This document shows, piece after piece, positions 7,651 to 14,360 of a stretch of DNA of 15,889 bases. The position numbers were made by a program, and so were the translations under genes. Each line of letters opens with the position of its first letter. Within the stretch, counting starts at the first letter, position 1. The notes under the pieces were generated by a model. It searched no databases and was not told the DNA's origin. It saw only the letters and a program-made list of their open reading frames with translations. This DNA comes from a bacterium. GTDB lineage: Bacteria > Patescibacteriota > Minisyncoccia > Minisyncoccales > JAGMAB01. The stretch spans positions 1-15,889 of the forward strand of contig DAOWKS010000043.1 in the NCBI GenBank assembly GCA_030643665.1, in the 5' to 3' direction.

Positions 7651-9741
7651 TTACTTAAATGCGGAGGCAAATATTCTCTGAAACTTTTTATTAGATCTTG
7701 CTCGAAAGCAGTCAATCGCTTGTCTTGTATGTCGTTTATACATCCTTACAAGTTTTTGAGTGTTTACTCCTTTTTCGTACACGAATAGGTCTGGAGCATA
7801 AAAAAGAAGTTTAGTGTCGGGAAGAGACCTCACGTTTAGACAAAAACGAAGAAAATCAGCAATCATAGTTTTGTTATCTCGTTGTAATTCAGAAAATTGA
7901 TTAAAAACATTAGTAAGATATTTGGCGTCTTTTTCCCAGAGATGTGCGTAATGCACAGCTGATCTTCTAATGATGCATGGAATGCATTCGCCATCGTGTC
8001 TCCCTTTAAACCCTTTGATGCCTCTCTGTTTTGCCCAAAGCGGTATTCTAGACCAATTCCAACAAGAAACTGTCTTTGCAATTAACTCCTGCAACTCTTG
8101 CCCCGCTAAAATATTTACTACTTCACCCTTAGTGCGATAGAGGAATGGATTTTCTATAATAATATCAATTCCAAAGACAGCTTTAACAAGTTCTCTAAAA
8201 CGCGCAAAAAAACAAGGATGCGTCGTTCGCGTGTTTACACGGGCCTCGGAAAACAGAGGATTCAGAGCCACGGGTCCGTTTTCAAGTACATATATTTTTT
8301 TAATTTTAGATTCAAGAGCAACGGCAGTGGCTAAAGATAGAAACAAAAATGATCGCAGGTGTTGAATCATAACAGACCTAAATGGGGCTGACAATGAGTT
8401 CTTAATTTTCTTGTCTCCTGTTTTACTGACACGAAGACTTAAATGCTGAAGTGGCCTGTCATATATCTTTTCCAACTGGCTTATCAATGACTTTTGTATT
8501 CCGACTAATATATTACTAGAATAATGACTGACAAAAATGGGATCTAATTTATGATTAAGAACCCATGCCGCTCCCGCTAAGCTATCCAGGCCTCCTGAAA
8601 AAAGACAGACGCATCGATTATCTGATTTAACAGAAAATTTGCGAAGTTTATCTGTTTTCTCTTTGTGTTTGATGAATTTAATACTAAAATTATCCCGTCC
8701 AAGAAATGAAACTGCGCGTTCTAATTCTTTTTGCGCATTAGACCATATATGGGGATGCCGCACCGGCATAAGAATACTCACCCGCCTTTCTAAATTAAAC
8801 TCCCTTTTTGTATAAAGATCTGCCATATACACTGTTGTTCCAATATCAAGCAAATCTTTAATAAGCGAATGAATGGGATGACCAAATAAATGTTCTAAGA
8901 CATCAAAAGAAAACGAAATATTCGGGTCTTTTGTATAAAGTAAGAAACGCTTCGCATTTTTATCTACTACATAGGATTTCCTAAGTTCTGAAAGCGACTT
9001 CGTTCCAACAATAACGTTGAGAAAAGAATTGCAAAGGTTTTTTAAATTTTCCCTCTTTGACAACAATATTCCAAAGGTTTTAATAAAACCGTCGCTGATT
9101 CGTTGTTTATTTCGTGTAAAATTTCTCTCTTTTATGCATTTCCTCAGGAATGGAAGAAATATCCCTGCTTTTTCTTCACACTGGTTTGCTAGCGTCTGTC
9201 TTAATTTTCGCTCATTTGATAAAGAAATAAAATATCCATCTTTTGAAAAATTATACCAAAATCCCAAATCAAACTTCAAATCTTTCCAAGTTCTACGGTT
9301 CTGGTCAATACATATCTCAAAAAAATATTCAGTTAAAAAAAGTTTCAATACTCCTTTAATTTGCAAACTTTTTATAGAAATCCTCAAATTTCTTAAAAGT
9401 TCTTTCTCACCAATATTCAAACTATTTTTTCCACTACCAAAAAAACTCAATCTCACAATTGTTTTCTTAGTAGCTCTCTCTGCAATGGCTCCTAAAGGAT
9501 AAAGATTAAGTTTAGGATACTTTAAACAAATTCTACTCCAAACAGCATCGGGCAATACCCAGCCATTAAGACGATCCGAACACACAAGTCCATAGCTTTC
9601 CAAAGAAGTACGAAGCGAGTGTTTTTTTATCTTGTTACAAAACTCAACAATTGCAAAGGTTGTTTCACAAAGTGATTCAGTTATAACTTGGTTATCTATC
9701 GATCTTGTGGCAGTTGAAATTAATGTCGTAATCGTTTTCAT
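7651..9741 (-). CDS. QueC-like PP-loop ATPase of the QatC-like type with large N-terminal region
   Basis: 696 aa. Residues about 375-615 are a QueC-like N-type ATP pyrophosphatase domain: SGGLDS (382-387), then ENGPVALNP (487-495), TRTTHP (504-509), and a zinc-site region with Cys560, His582, Cys586 and Cys589 in RHDGECIPCIIRRSA. QueC has four Cys there; the first Cys of the CGxC part is Asp here and His582 may substitute. Residues about 295-360 (LLDIGTTVYMADLYTKRE and following) resemble the region before the PP-loop in QatC-like defence proteins. Residues 1-290 are not recognised. True QueC is about 220-240 aa and makes preQ0; the extra length, altered zinc site and absence of queD/queE/queF nearby argue against a housekeeping role. 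ATP activation of a carboxylate for amide formation is the expected chemistry; substrate and biological role are unknown. Confidence 0.85.
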   Translation of the reverse strand: MKTITTLISTATRSIDNQVITESLCETTFAIVEFCNKIKKHSLRTSLESYGLVCSDRLNGWVLPDAVWSRICLKYPKLNLYPLGAIAERATKKTIVRLSFFGSGKNSLNIGEKELLRNLRISIKSLQIKGVLKLFLTEYFFEICIDQNRRTWKDLKFDLGFWYNFSKDGYFISLSNERKLRQTLANQCEEKAGIFLPFLRKCIKERNFTRNKQRISDGFIKTFGILLSKRENLKNLCNSFLNVIVGTKSLSELRKSYVVDKNAKRFLLYTKDPNISFSFDVLEHLFGHPIHSLIKDLLDIGTTVYMADLYTKREFNLERRVSILMPVRHPHIWSNAQKELERAVSFLGRDNFSIKFIKHKEKTDKLRKFSVKSDNRCVCLFSGGLDSLAGAAWVLNHKLDPIFVSHYSSNILVGIQKSLISQLEKIYDRPLQHLSLRVSKTGDKKIKNSLSAPFRSVMIQHLRSFLFLSLATAVALESKIKKIYVLENGPVALNPLFSEARVNTRTTHPCFFARFRELVKAVFGIDIIIENPFLYRTKGEVVNILAGQELQELIAKTVSCWNWSRIPLWAKQRGIKGFKGRHDGECIPCIIRRSAVHYAHLWEKDAKYLTNVFNQFSELQRDNKTMIADFLRFCLNVRSLPDTKLLFYAPDLFVYEKGVNTQKLVRMYKRHTRQAIDCFRARSNKKFQRIFASAFK

Positions 9742-9775
9742 TCATTACGTATCTCTTAAATTGTCGCCGTTTCTA

Positions 9776-9807
9776 TGAATATATATTATGAATATATATT
9801 ATGAATA
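9776..9807 (-). repeat. 13-nt AT-rich direct repeat, 2.5 copies, before the QueC-like gene
   Basis: TGAATATATATTA occurs at 9776-9788 and 9789-9801 and partly at 9802-9807. It fills most of the 69-nt gap between the stop of the Gly-tail gene and the QueC-like start. On the minus strand it offers several TATATT / TAATAT hexamers that could act as a -10 region or a regulator site; no good -35 box is seen. Confidence 0.7.
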
Positions 9808-9810
9808 ATT

Positions 9811-10608
9811 TTAGCCGCCTGATCCGCTTCCTGTACCTCCTCCATTTCCATCTTCATCTCCGCCTCCTCCGGCAGAATATCCTATCCCAACCCCACTAGC
9901 AATGACAGATGCTACAGAAACACCGACAGAAGGGACAGCCGCAGTTGCATTTGCTATTCCTATTACAACACCTATACCTGTAGCAATACCACATGACCAG
10001 TTGAATGGAGACTGTTTCCTGATAGGATCGTTTTTTAGCTCCATTTTTGCCTTTACTATGGGCGCTAAATCCATAAATCTAAAACCTTCTTTCTTTATTT
10101 TCAAAAAGAATTTCTGTTTATGCTTGTCGATATAGGCACAGTATGCTTTCCAAAGGTGCGGTGGAAACCCTAAATTTTTAAACAACTGTATATCGTCTAA
10201 GAGCAAATGATACCCTTTTTCAAAAGAAAAGTCCTCAAAGAGGGGTGCAACTTTACAAAATACTTTAGTGAAACCTGTCTCATCAAGATGTTTGAAGAAG
10301 GAAAGAGCGATATACTTAGTTTGTTGTTTGACAATCTTAAAGGTGTTTGGCTCGGGACGTTTTACAGAAACCATATATTTCATTCCTTGATTAAGCGTGG
10401 ACAACGCCTCTTTTAGCAATTTATGATCCAGCTTTGATACTGCTTTGTCCCATTTTCCCTGATCACGGATTGTTCCGGAAATGAGCCTCATTTGTTTTTC
10501 CGGTGTCAAATCCCTCATTTTCCGGAATCTTTTATTTTTTGTCTGCACCCTTTTAGATTTTCCTTTTTCTGCTTTCTTCTTACCTTTTTTTTGAATAAAT
10601 TTTATCAT
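9811..10608 (-). CDS. Unknown protein with hydrophobic Gly/Ala segment and C-terminal Gly-rich tail ending in GG
   Basis: 265 aa, family not recognised. Residues 1-35 are very basic (Lys/Arg). Residues about 35-195 look alpha-helical. Residues about 202-245 form a Gly/Ala/Val-rich hydrophobic stretch (start SCGIATGIGVVIGIA, with GxxxG-like spacing) that could span or insert into a membrane. The last ~20 residues are a flexible acidic/Gly tail ending TGSGSGG. No signal peptide is present. The chosen start is ATG 10608, preceded by AAGGA with a 10-nt spacer; a GTG at 10617 would sit only 1 nt from that site. It is followed after 69 nt by the QueC-like gene and probably shares its transcript. 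The exposed C-terminal Gly-Gly beside a carboxylate-activating type of enzyme suggests a substrate or partner, an inference without direct proof. A pore-forming effector is another option. Confidence 0.8.
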   Translation of the reverse strand: MIKFIQKKGKKKAEKGKSKRVQTKNKRFRKMRDLTPEKQMRLISGTIRDQGKWDKAVSKLDHKLLKEALSTLNQGMKYMVSVKRPEPNTFKIVKQQTKYIALSFFKHLDETGFTKVFCKVAPLFEDFSFEKGYHLLLDDIQLFKNLGFPPHLWKAYCAYIDKHKQKFFLKIKKEGFRFMDLAPIVKAKMELKNDPIRKQSPFNWSCGIATGIGVVIGIANATAAVPSVGVSVASVIASGVGIGYSAGGGGDEDGNGGGTGSGSGG

Positions 10609-10635
10609 ATATTTCACATCCTTTTTTATTTAATT

Positions 10636-10660
10636 AAATTCGACCTTTAAGGTTAAACCT
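10636..10660 (-). promoter_or_regulatory. Overlapping palindromes and shared AAAGGTCGAATTT motif before the Gly-tail gene
   Basis: ACCTTTAAGGT (10643-10653) and AGGTTAAACCT (10650-10660) are two imperfect dyads sharing AGGT. The minus-strand motif AAAGGTCGAATTT (10648 to 10636) recurs at 14951-14963, in both cases about 28-30 nt before a start codon. A possible promoter upstream is TTGAAT (10708 to 10703), 16 nt, TATGTT (10686 to 10681). No terminator is visible in the 130-nt gap, so read-through from the upstream gene is possible. Confidence 0.4.
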
Positions 10661-10738
10661 CAATAATATTATTTTATTTTAACATATTTTAACAAATTTT
10701 GCATTCAACTCAAACACCTTTATTTCAAACTATTTTTA

Positions 10739-11602
10739 TTACATCGGCCAAATTTTAATTTTTTGAGCATTGGTTTTAATGTCCGGTGTAATATCCCACC
10801 AATTGGTTTTGAGTTTATATATACATTTAGCACTGGCAGAAATATTCTTAACATTCTTTCTAACCTTCAAAATCATACATGGATTAAAACCTTGAATTAC
10901 GTTTGTTTTGTAAACCCTCCAATAAAGATGATAATTTTTTCTACCACAAGCATCAATCATAAATTTATTAAAACCCCAATCAAATTCCCATGGGTTAATT
11001 TCAATCTCAATTAAACCAGAAACTATTTGACCAATTGGTGAGGGAATGAGTTTTAAAAGTTTATTTACCCCTAAATTTATCTTCCCACTCAAAACTTTAA
11101 CATGTTTGATTTTATTATCCGGCGCAATGTCGTAAGCAGTCACATCTGTTTTATTTTGACCATCACTTTTCAAATCAATCTGAAAAAGCAGTTCTGGAAT
11201 TTTAAACTGCCTGCCGAGCATAACATTTAGTCCTAATTCCACAATATAATAATTAAATTCACCAAGCGTATTTTTGATTGACTTATCTAAATCTGGCTGG
11301 TTGGATGGAATTTGATAAACATTGGCCCCCGGCGCCACTCCCACTACCACCTTATTCAATTCTTTCTTAATTTTATCAAGCGGCCGACTTTTACCGACTA
11401 CTTTAAGCGGATGCGGTTCTCCTCCCCTTCGCATCTTATAAATACGGGCTTTATCCATAGGCATAATTTCGGTTAATTTTTCTCTTTGCAATCCATACCG
11501 GTTTAAAAATTTTGTTCCTGAATTAGTTCTGACATCAGGAACAGCCAAATGTTCAATTTTAAATGGTTTATATATTCTAAATTTTGTGCCAAAACTTTTC
11601 AT
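10739..11602 (-). CDS. Unknown protein, first gene of the QueC-like cassette
   Basis: 287 aa from ATG 11602; a TTG at 11617 in frame would add five residues but lacks a better ribosome site. I do not recognise the family. No signal peptide or clear membrane helix is seen. The first ~110 residues are basic and loop-rich (KMRRGGEPHPLKVVGKSRP), then a stretch VVVGVAPGANVYQIP, and from about 120 on alternating strand-like segments rich in Ile/Val/Tyr/Trp suggest a beta-rich domain (for example ELLFQIDLKS and IEIEINPWEFDW). Three Cys lie in the C-terminal third. It starts the minus-strand series leading to the Gly-tail and QueC-like genes, with a 130-nt gap to the next. A dyad cluster precedes it. 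No function can be assigned. Confidence 0.75.
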   Translation of the reverse strand: MKSFGTKFRIYKPFKIEHLAVPDVRTNSGTKFLNRYGLQREKLTEIMPMDKARIYKMRRGGEPHPLKVVGKSRPLDKIKKELNKVVVGVAPGANVYQIPSNQPDLDKSIKNTLGEFNYYIVELGLNVMLGRQFKIPELLFQIDLKSDGQNKTDVTAYDIAPDNKIKHVKVLSGKINLGVNKLLKLIPSPIGQIVSGLIEIEINPWEFDWGFNKFMIDACGRKNYHLYWRVYKTNVIQGFNPCMILKVRKNVKNISASAKCIYKLKTNWWDITPDIKTNAQKIKIWPM

Positions 11603-11620
11603 ATTAGTATCTTTCAAAAT

Positions 11621-11652
11621 TTACGCACATGAAATATGCGTAAGTTACGTAA
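11621..11652 (-). promoter_or_regulatory. Operator-like TTACG dyad cluster upstream of the cassette
   Basis: TTACGCA (11621-11627) and TGCGTAA (11637-11643) form a perfect 7-bp inverted repeat with 9 nt between, and the palindrome TTACGTAA follows at 11645-11652. Three TTACG half-site groups lie within 32 nt, beginning 19 nt before the ATG at 11602. This arrangement fits binding by a dimeric repressor or activator, although an mRNA hairpin is also possible. Confidence 0.5.
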
Positions 11653-11691
11653 ATTCTGTTTTAAATAAATATATGGCGACTTTATCTCATT

Positions 11692-11733
11692 TTACCAAAA
11701 AACCGCCCCGCTGCAAACGAAACGATAAAAAAA
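11692..11733 (-). repeat. Dispersed terminator-repeat copy at the island's right edge, decayed hairpin
   Basis: TTTACCAAAAAACCGCC and then CTGCAAACGAAACGATAAA follow the same consensus as 14167 and 14974. The GCGG arm has changed to ACGA, so the stem is broken. The 14 bases ACCAAAAAACCGCC are identical to 7132-7145 at the island's left edge and have the same orientation. Confidence 0.65.
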
Positions 11734-11758
11734 ACGTGAGTAAAAAACCTCACGTATT
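11727..11758 (-). terminator. Strong rho-independent terminator of lysA-ddh
   Basis: ACGTGAG (11734-11740) pairs with CTCACGT (11749-11755), an 8-nt loop, and on the minus strand the stem is followed by eight T. It begins about 10 nt past the ddh stop. A second small hairpin AGACGG/CCGTCT (11761-11766 with 11780-11785) spans the ddh stop codon. Confidence 0.85.
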
Positions 11759-11767
11759 TTAGACGGA

Positions 11768-12766
11768 TTACATAAAAAACCGTCTTTGGATATCCTTGTC
11801 AGAATATTGCGAATACAATCCCAAAGGAATATCCAGCATAGTAAATGCTCCGCTCTTTCCTTCCTCGTTCAGCCGATAAGCCGCTCTTGCGCAGGCAATC
11901 AATACACCGCCTGTAAACTCCGGGTTATTCGTGAGAGTACACCCATATTCAAAAATTTGCCTGTTTTTATCGCCTTTACCGGTAGTTCCTGTTGTGAGAA
12001 CAAATCCTCCGTGCGGAAAACCTGTATGTTCTCTTTTCATTTGCTCTTCGGTTATAAATATTACTTTTGTGTCGTACTCGGCAAAATAATCCGGCATCGT
12101 AACTATGGCTTCCCGTATCTTCTCTTCATCAGCTCCATTTTCAGGTACTACATAAACCAAACGTTTATGCATTTCTCTTGTAGAAAATTTCGGCGTTTCA
12201 CCGTTTCTCACCCGTTGGATTGCTTCCTCTATCGGAATGGTATATTGGCGAGCGTCTTTCACACCTTTAACTTTTCTCGCTGCATCTGAATGTCCCTGGC
12301 TGATTCCTTTTCCCCAGAAAGTATAAATCCTGCTTTGCGGCAGAAATGCGCTCCCAAGCAATCTCATAAAAGAGAAAATGCCAGGATCCCAACCAGCAGA
12401 AATTACTGAAACATTGTTATTTTCCTTTGCTATGGCATCCATTTTCGCAAAATAAGGCGGAATTTTCTTATGCGTGTCAAAGCTGTCCACTGTATTGAAA
12501 TGTTCGGCAAATTTAGGTCCCTGAACCGGTATGTCTTTTTTGGAGCCACCGCATAGAATTACCACGTCTATATTTATTCCTTTTGGCAAAGAAAAATTCT
12601 TGCTGTCCTGCGTCGGAATAAAAATAGATTGTTCTTTGAGTTCCTTTTCCACTTGCTCTGGCCTTCTGGTCCAAACCATTTCTACGCTTACATCAGGCCA
12701 TTTCTCTACAGCTGCCAAAATGCCGCGCGCTACATTTCCAAATCCTGCAATACCTATGTTTAACAT
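11768..12766 (-). CDS. ddh: meso-Diaminopimelate D-dehydrogenase
   Basis: 332 aa, normal length for the family. It catalyses the NADPH-dependent reductive amination of tetrahydrodipicolinate to meso-diaminopimelate in one step (EC 1.4.1.16), bypassing the succinylase or acetylase route. The N-terminal Rossmann fold shows GIAGFGNVARG (glycines 8, 10 and 15). Family-specific stretches include VDSFDTH, SAGWDPGIFS, WGKGISQGHSDAARKVKGV and, near the C-terminus, TNNPEFT. It starts at ATG 12766, with GGAG 8 nt upstream, 21 nt after the lysA stop, so the two are clearly one operon. A strong terminator follows the stop. Together with LysA it fixes how much diaminopimelate goes to peptidoglycan and how much to lysine. 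No frameshift or missing motif is visible. Confidence 0.96.
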   Translation of the reverse strand: MLNIGIAGFGNVARGILAAVEKWPDVSVEMVWTRRPEQVEKELKEQSIFIPTQDSKNFSLPKGINIDVVILCGGSKKDIPVQGPKFAEHFNTVDSFDTHKKIPPYFAKMDAIAKENNNVSVISAGWDPGIFSFMRLLGSAFLPQSRIYTFWGKGISQGHSDAARKVKGVKDARQYTIPIEEAIQRVRNGETPKFSTREMHKRLVYVVPENGADEEKIREAIVTMPDYFAEYDTKVIFITEEQMKREHTGFPHGGFVLTTGTTGKGDKNRQIFEYGCTLTNNPEFTGGVLIACARAAYRLNEEGKSGAFTMLDIPLGLYSQYSDKDIQRRFFM

Positions 12767-12787
12767 TTTTTTGTCTCCATTTTCTAT

Positions 12788-13984
12788 TCACTCCCAATCC
12801 ATAACAGATTCTCTGTTCCTGATTAATGTCAGGGTTCCGTCCGACATTATCAAAACTTCAGCAGGCCTTTCTCTATAATTGTAATTTGAAGTCATGCTAA
12901 AGCAGTAAGCTCCGGCATTTTCAATGCTTAAAAGGTCGCCTTCTCTTATTGATGAGATTACTCGCTGTTCGGCATATCTGTCTCCGCTTTCGCAGACATT
13001 TCCTACCACATCAACGTATTCCAACACATCTTTTGGGTTAGAAACATTGATAATCTCATGGTATGAACCGTAAATCATCGGCCTTGGGAATTGATTGGAA
13101 CCGCTGTCTACTCCGACAAATTTTCTGTGGTCAGGATTGACTTTTACCGTATTAACTCTTGTCAGGAAATGGCCTGCTTCAGCCACAAAATAACGGCCCG
13201 GTTCAAAAATCAACAAGAGATCTCTACCGTATTCTTCACAGAAACGACTAAAACGGCTTGAAATCTTCTCGCCCAACGATTTTATATCCAACGGGTTTTC
13301 ATAAGGACTGTATGGCACGCCAAATCCTCCGCCGAAATCAATGGCTTCCAAATGTTCAAACTCAGGCGCTACTTTCAAAAGCATTTCCATTGCTTCCAAA
13401 AATTTGTTTCCGTCTAATATCTGAGAGCCGATGTGCTGATGAATACCAACAATTGTCAAATCGTATTCTTTGGCTATTTTTAATATCTTTTCTGTATCGC
13501 TGTACCAAATGCCGAACTTTGATTTCGGGCCACCGGTAATACAGTGGTTATGGTGTCCTGCGCCAACATCAGGATTTATTCTTATGTATACCTTATTCCC
13601 GGGATATCTTTTTCCGTATTTTTTCAGTCTTGAAAGAGAATCAATATTTGGCGTAACTCCTTTATCTTCAACAAATTCCATTTCCTCGTCAGTAATGTTG
13701 TTGCCCGTAAAAAGAATTTGGTGTGGTTTAAATCCTGCCTGCAAGGCCAGATGAACTTCTCCCGGCGAAACCGCGTCAACACCTGCTCCGTCTTCCTTCA
13801 ATATATCCAATATAGAACGATTGCTATTGGCTTTCATTGCAAACAACAACATCTTTTTTTGCCAGATAATGCTCCTGCTTAATTCTCTGAATTTATCTCT
13901 GATTTTTTGCTCTTCGTAGGCATAAACCGATGTTCCGAATCTCTCTGCTATTTCTTCCAATACTTCCAACATTTTTTCTTCCAT
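12788..13984 (-). CDS. lysA: Diaminopimelate decarboxylase
   Basis: 398 aa. This PLP enzyme converts meso-diaminopimelate to L-lysine and CO2, the last step of lysine synthesis. It has a fold-type III alanine-racemase-like barrel: FAMKANSNR with the PLP lysine at Lys51, SKFGI, HQHIGSQ, the phosphate-binding DFGGGFG, EPGRYFV, the catalytic NVCESGD (Cys near 330) and CFSMTSNYN. The frame stays open back to a TTG at 14086, but the start at ATG 13984 is chosen because GGAGG lies 8 nt upstream and homology begins right after it; the extra 34 codons are leader. It is the first gene of lysA-ddh, transcribed from a promoter near 14126-14154 through a structured leader. Confidence 0.96.
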   Translation of the reverse strand: MEEKMLEVLEEIAERFGTSVYAYEEQKIRDKFRELSRSIIWQKKMLLFAMKANSNRSILDILKEDGAGVDAVSPGEVHLALQAGFKPHQILFTGNNITDEEMEFVEDKGVTPNIDSLSRLKKYGKRYPGNKVYIRINPDVGAGHHNHCITGGPKSKFGIWYSDTEKILKIAKEYDLTIVGIHQHIGSQILDGNKFLEAMEMLLKVAPEFEHLEAIDFGGGFGVPYSPYENPLDIKSLGEKISSRFSRFCEEYGRDLLLIFEPGRYFVAEAGHFLTRVNTVKVNPDHRKFVGVDSGSNQFPRPMIYGSYHEIINVSNPKDVLEYVDVVGNVCESGDRYAEQRVISSIREGDLLSIENAGAYCFSMTSNYNYRERPAEVLIMSDGTLTLIRNRESVMDWE

Positions 13985-13992
13985 TCTTTTTG

Positions 13993-13997
13993 CCTCC
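13993..13997 (-). promoter_or_regulatory. Shine-Dalgarno site that sets the lysA start
   Basis: On the minus strand AAAAAAAGGAGG ends 8 nt before ATG 13984. This is one of the two best ribosome sites in the window and rules against the longer reading frame from 14086. Confidence 0.85.
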
Positions 13998-14030
13998 TTT
14001 TTTTCTTCTATTTGAACTACCCTTATTTTT

Positions 14031-14101
14031 TTTGGATAGTCAAATTTATCTATCAATTCTAAGTTTATCAAAAGACTGATAAACAAATTGGACTATCCAA
14101 A
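14031..14101 (-). promoter_or_regulatory. Structured lysA leader / operator candidate
   Basis: Two 17-nt arms, 14031-14047 and 14085-14101, are inverted repeats with one mismatch (core TTGGATAGTC / GACTATCCAA). Nested next to the second arm is GTTTATC/GATAAAC (14063-14069 with 14078-14084, 8-nt loop). In the lysA transcript this would fold just after the start site. It is followed by A's, not U's, so it is not a simple terminator. It does not resemble the much larger lysine riboswitch. Confidence 0.6.
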
Positions 14102-14125
14102 TCTTTTTAAGGAACTTATTAAAAT

Positions 14126-14154
14126 ATTTTGTAATATTAATAATATTTTGTCAA
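14126..14154 (-). promoter_or_regulatory. Candidate lysA-ddh promoter
   Basis: A consensus TTGACA (14154 to 14149) is followed after 17 nt by CAAAAT (14131 to 14126), four of six matches to TATAAT, in AT-rich sequence. Transcription would begin near 14119, giving a leader of about 135 nt. Confidence 0.55.
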
Positions 14155-14166
14155 GTTTTTTACAAG

Positions 14167-14217
14167 AAAAAAATCGCCCCGCTGCAAGCGGAACGATAAA
14201 AAAAATTGCCCAGCAAT
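14167..14217 (-). terminator. Two-hairpin terminator repeat after the transglycosylase-domain gene
   Basis: ATTGC/GCAAT (14205-14209 with 14213-14217) followed on the minus strand by eight T, then CCGC/GCGG (14179-14182 with 14188-14191) and a second T-run. It is about 145 nt past the stop at 14361 and insulates the lysA promoter. Confidence 0.75.
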
Positions 14218-14360
14218 GAACTTTTCTGTTATTTTATTATCAAAATTTCTAATAAAACCATCAAACTGCTAAAAAAAAAGAAAAATTAAAAGCGAAATCC
14301 ACCACTTCATTTTTATTTTTAGTATGTTTACTATTTTCATTTATGTAAATTTCTTTAAAA

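Larger units (their letters stand above)
13985..14360. other. 376-nt interval without a protein gene
   Basis: It holds, from lysA outward, the lysA ribosome site, the structured leader (14031-14101), a promoter (14126-14154) and a two-hairpin terminator (14167-14217). From 14222 to 14360 there is only AT-rich sequence with a 23-codon hydrophobic reading frame (14269-14340, minus) that lacks a ribosome site. Confidence 0.7.

Noticed and set aside
9017..9502. 161-codon plus-strand frame within the QueC-like gene
   Set aside because: It is antisense to a conserved coding region, with no motif or ribosome site.
7651..9741. Housekeeping queuosine synthesis (queC) call
   Set aside because: The protein is three times QueC length, its zinc-site motif is altered and no queD, queE or queF is nearby.
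9902..10135. Plus-strand frame antisense to the Gly-tail protein, which would give a Thr/Pro-rich peptide
   Set aside because: The Thr/Pro content is the mirror of Gly/Ala codons on the other strand; no start signals.
13985..14086. N-terminal extension of lysA from TTG 14086
   Set aside because: The strong Shine-Dalgarno site before ATG 13984, the structured inverted repeat inside the extension, and homology beginning only after 13984 make it untranslated leader.
14031..14101. Terminal inverted repeats of a small transposon
   Set aside because: Only 71 nt apart end to end, no target duplication or transposase; a leader hairpin or operator fits better.
14269..14340. 23-codon minus-strand frame (MKIVNILKIKMKWWISLLIF...) resembling a small hydrophobic toxin
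   Set aside because: No ribosome site, it sits in an AT-rich tail between a stop codon and a terminator, and poly-A/T runs alone explain the hydrophobic codons.
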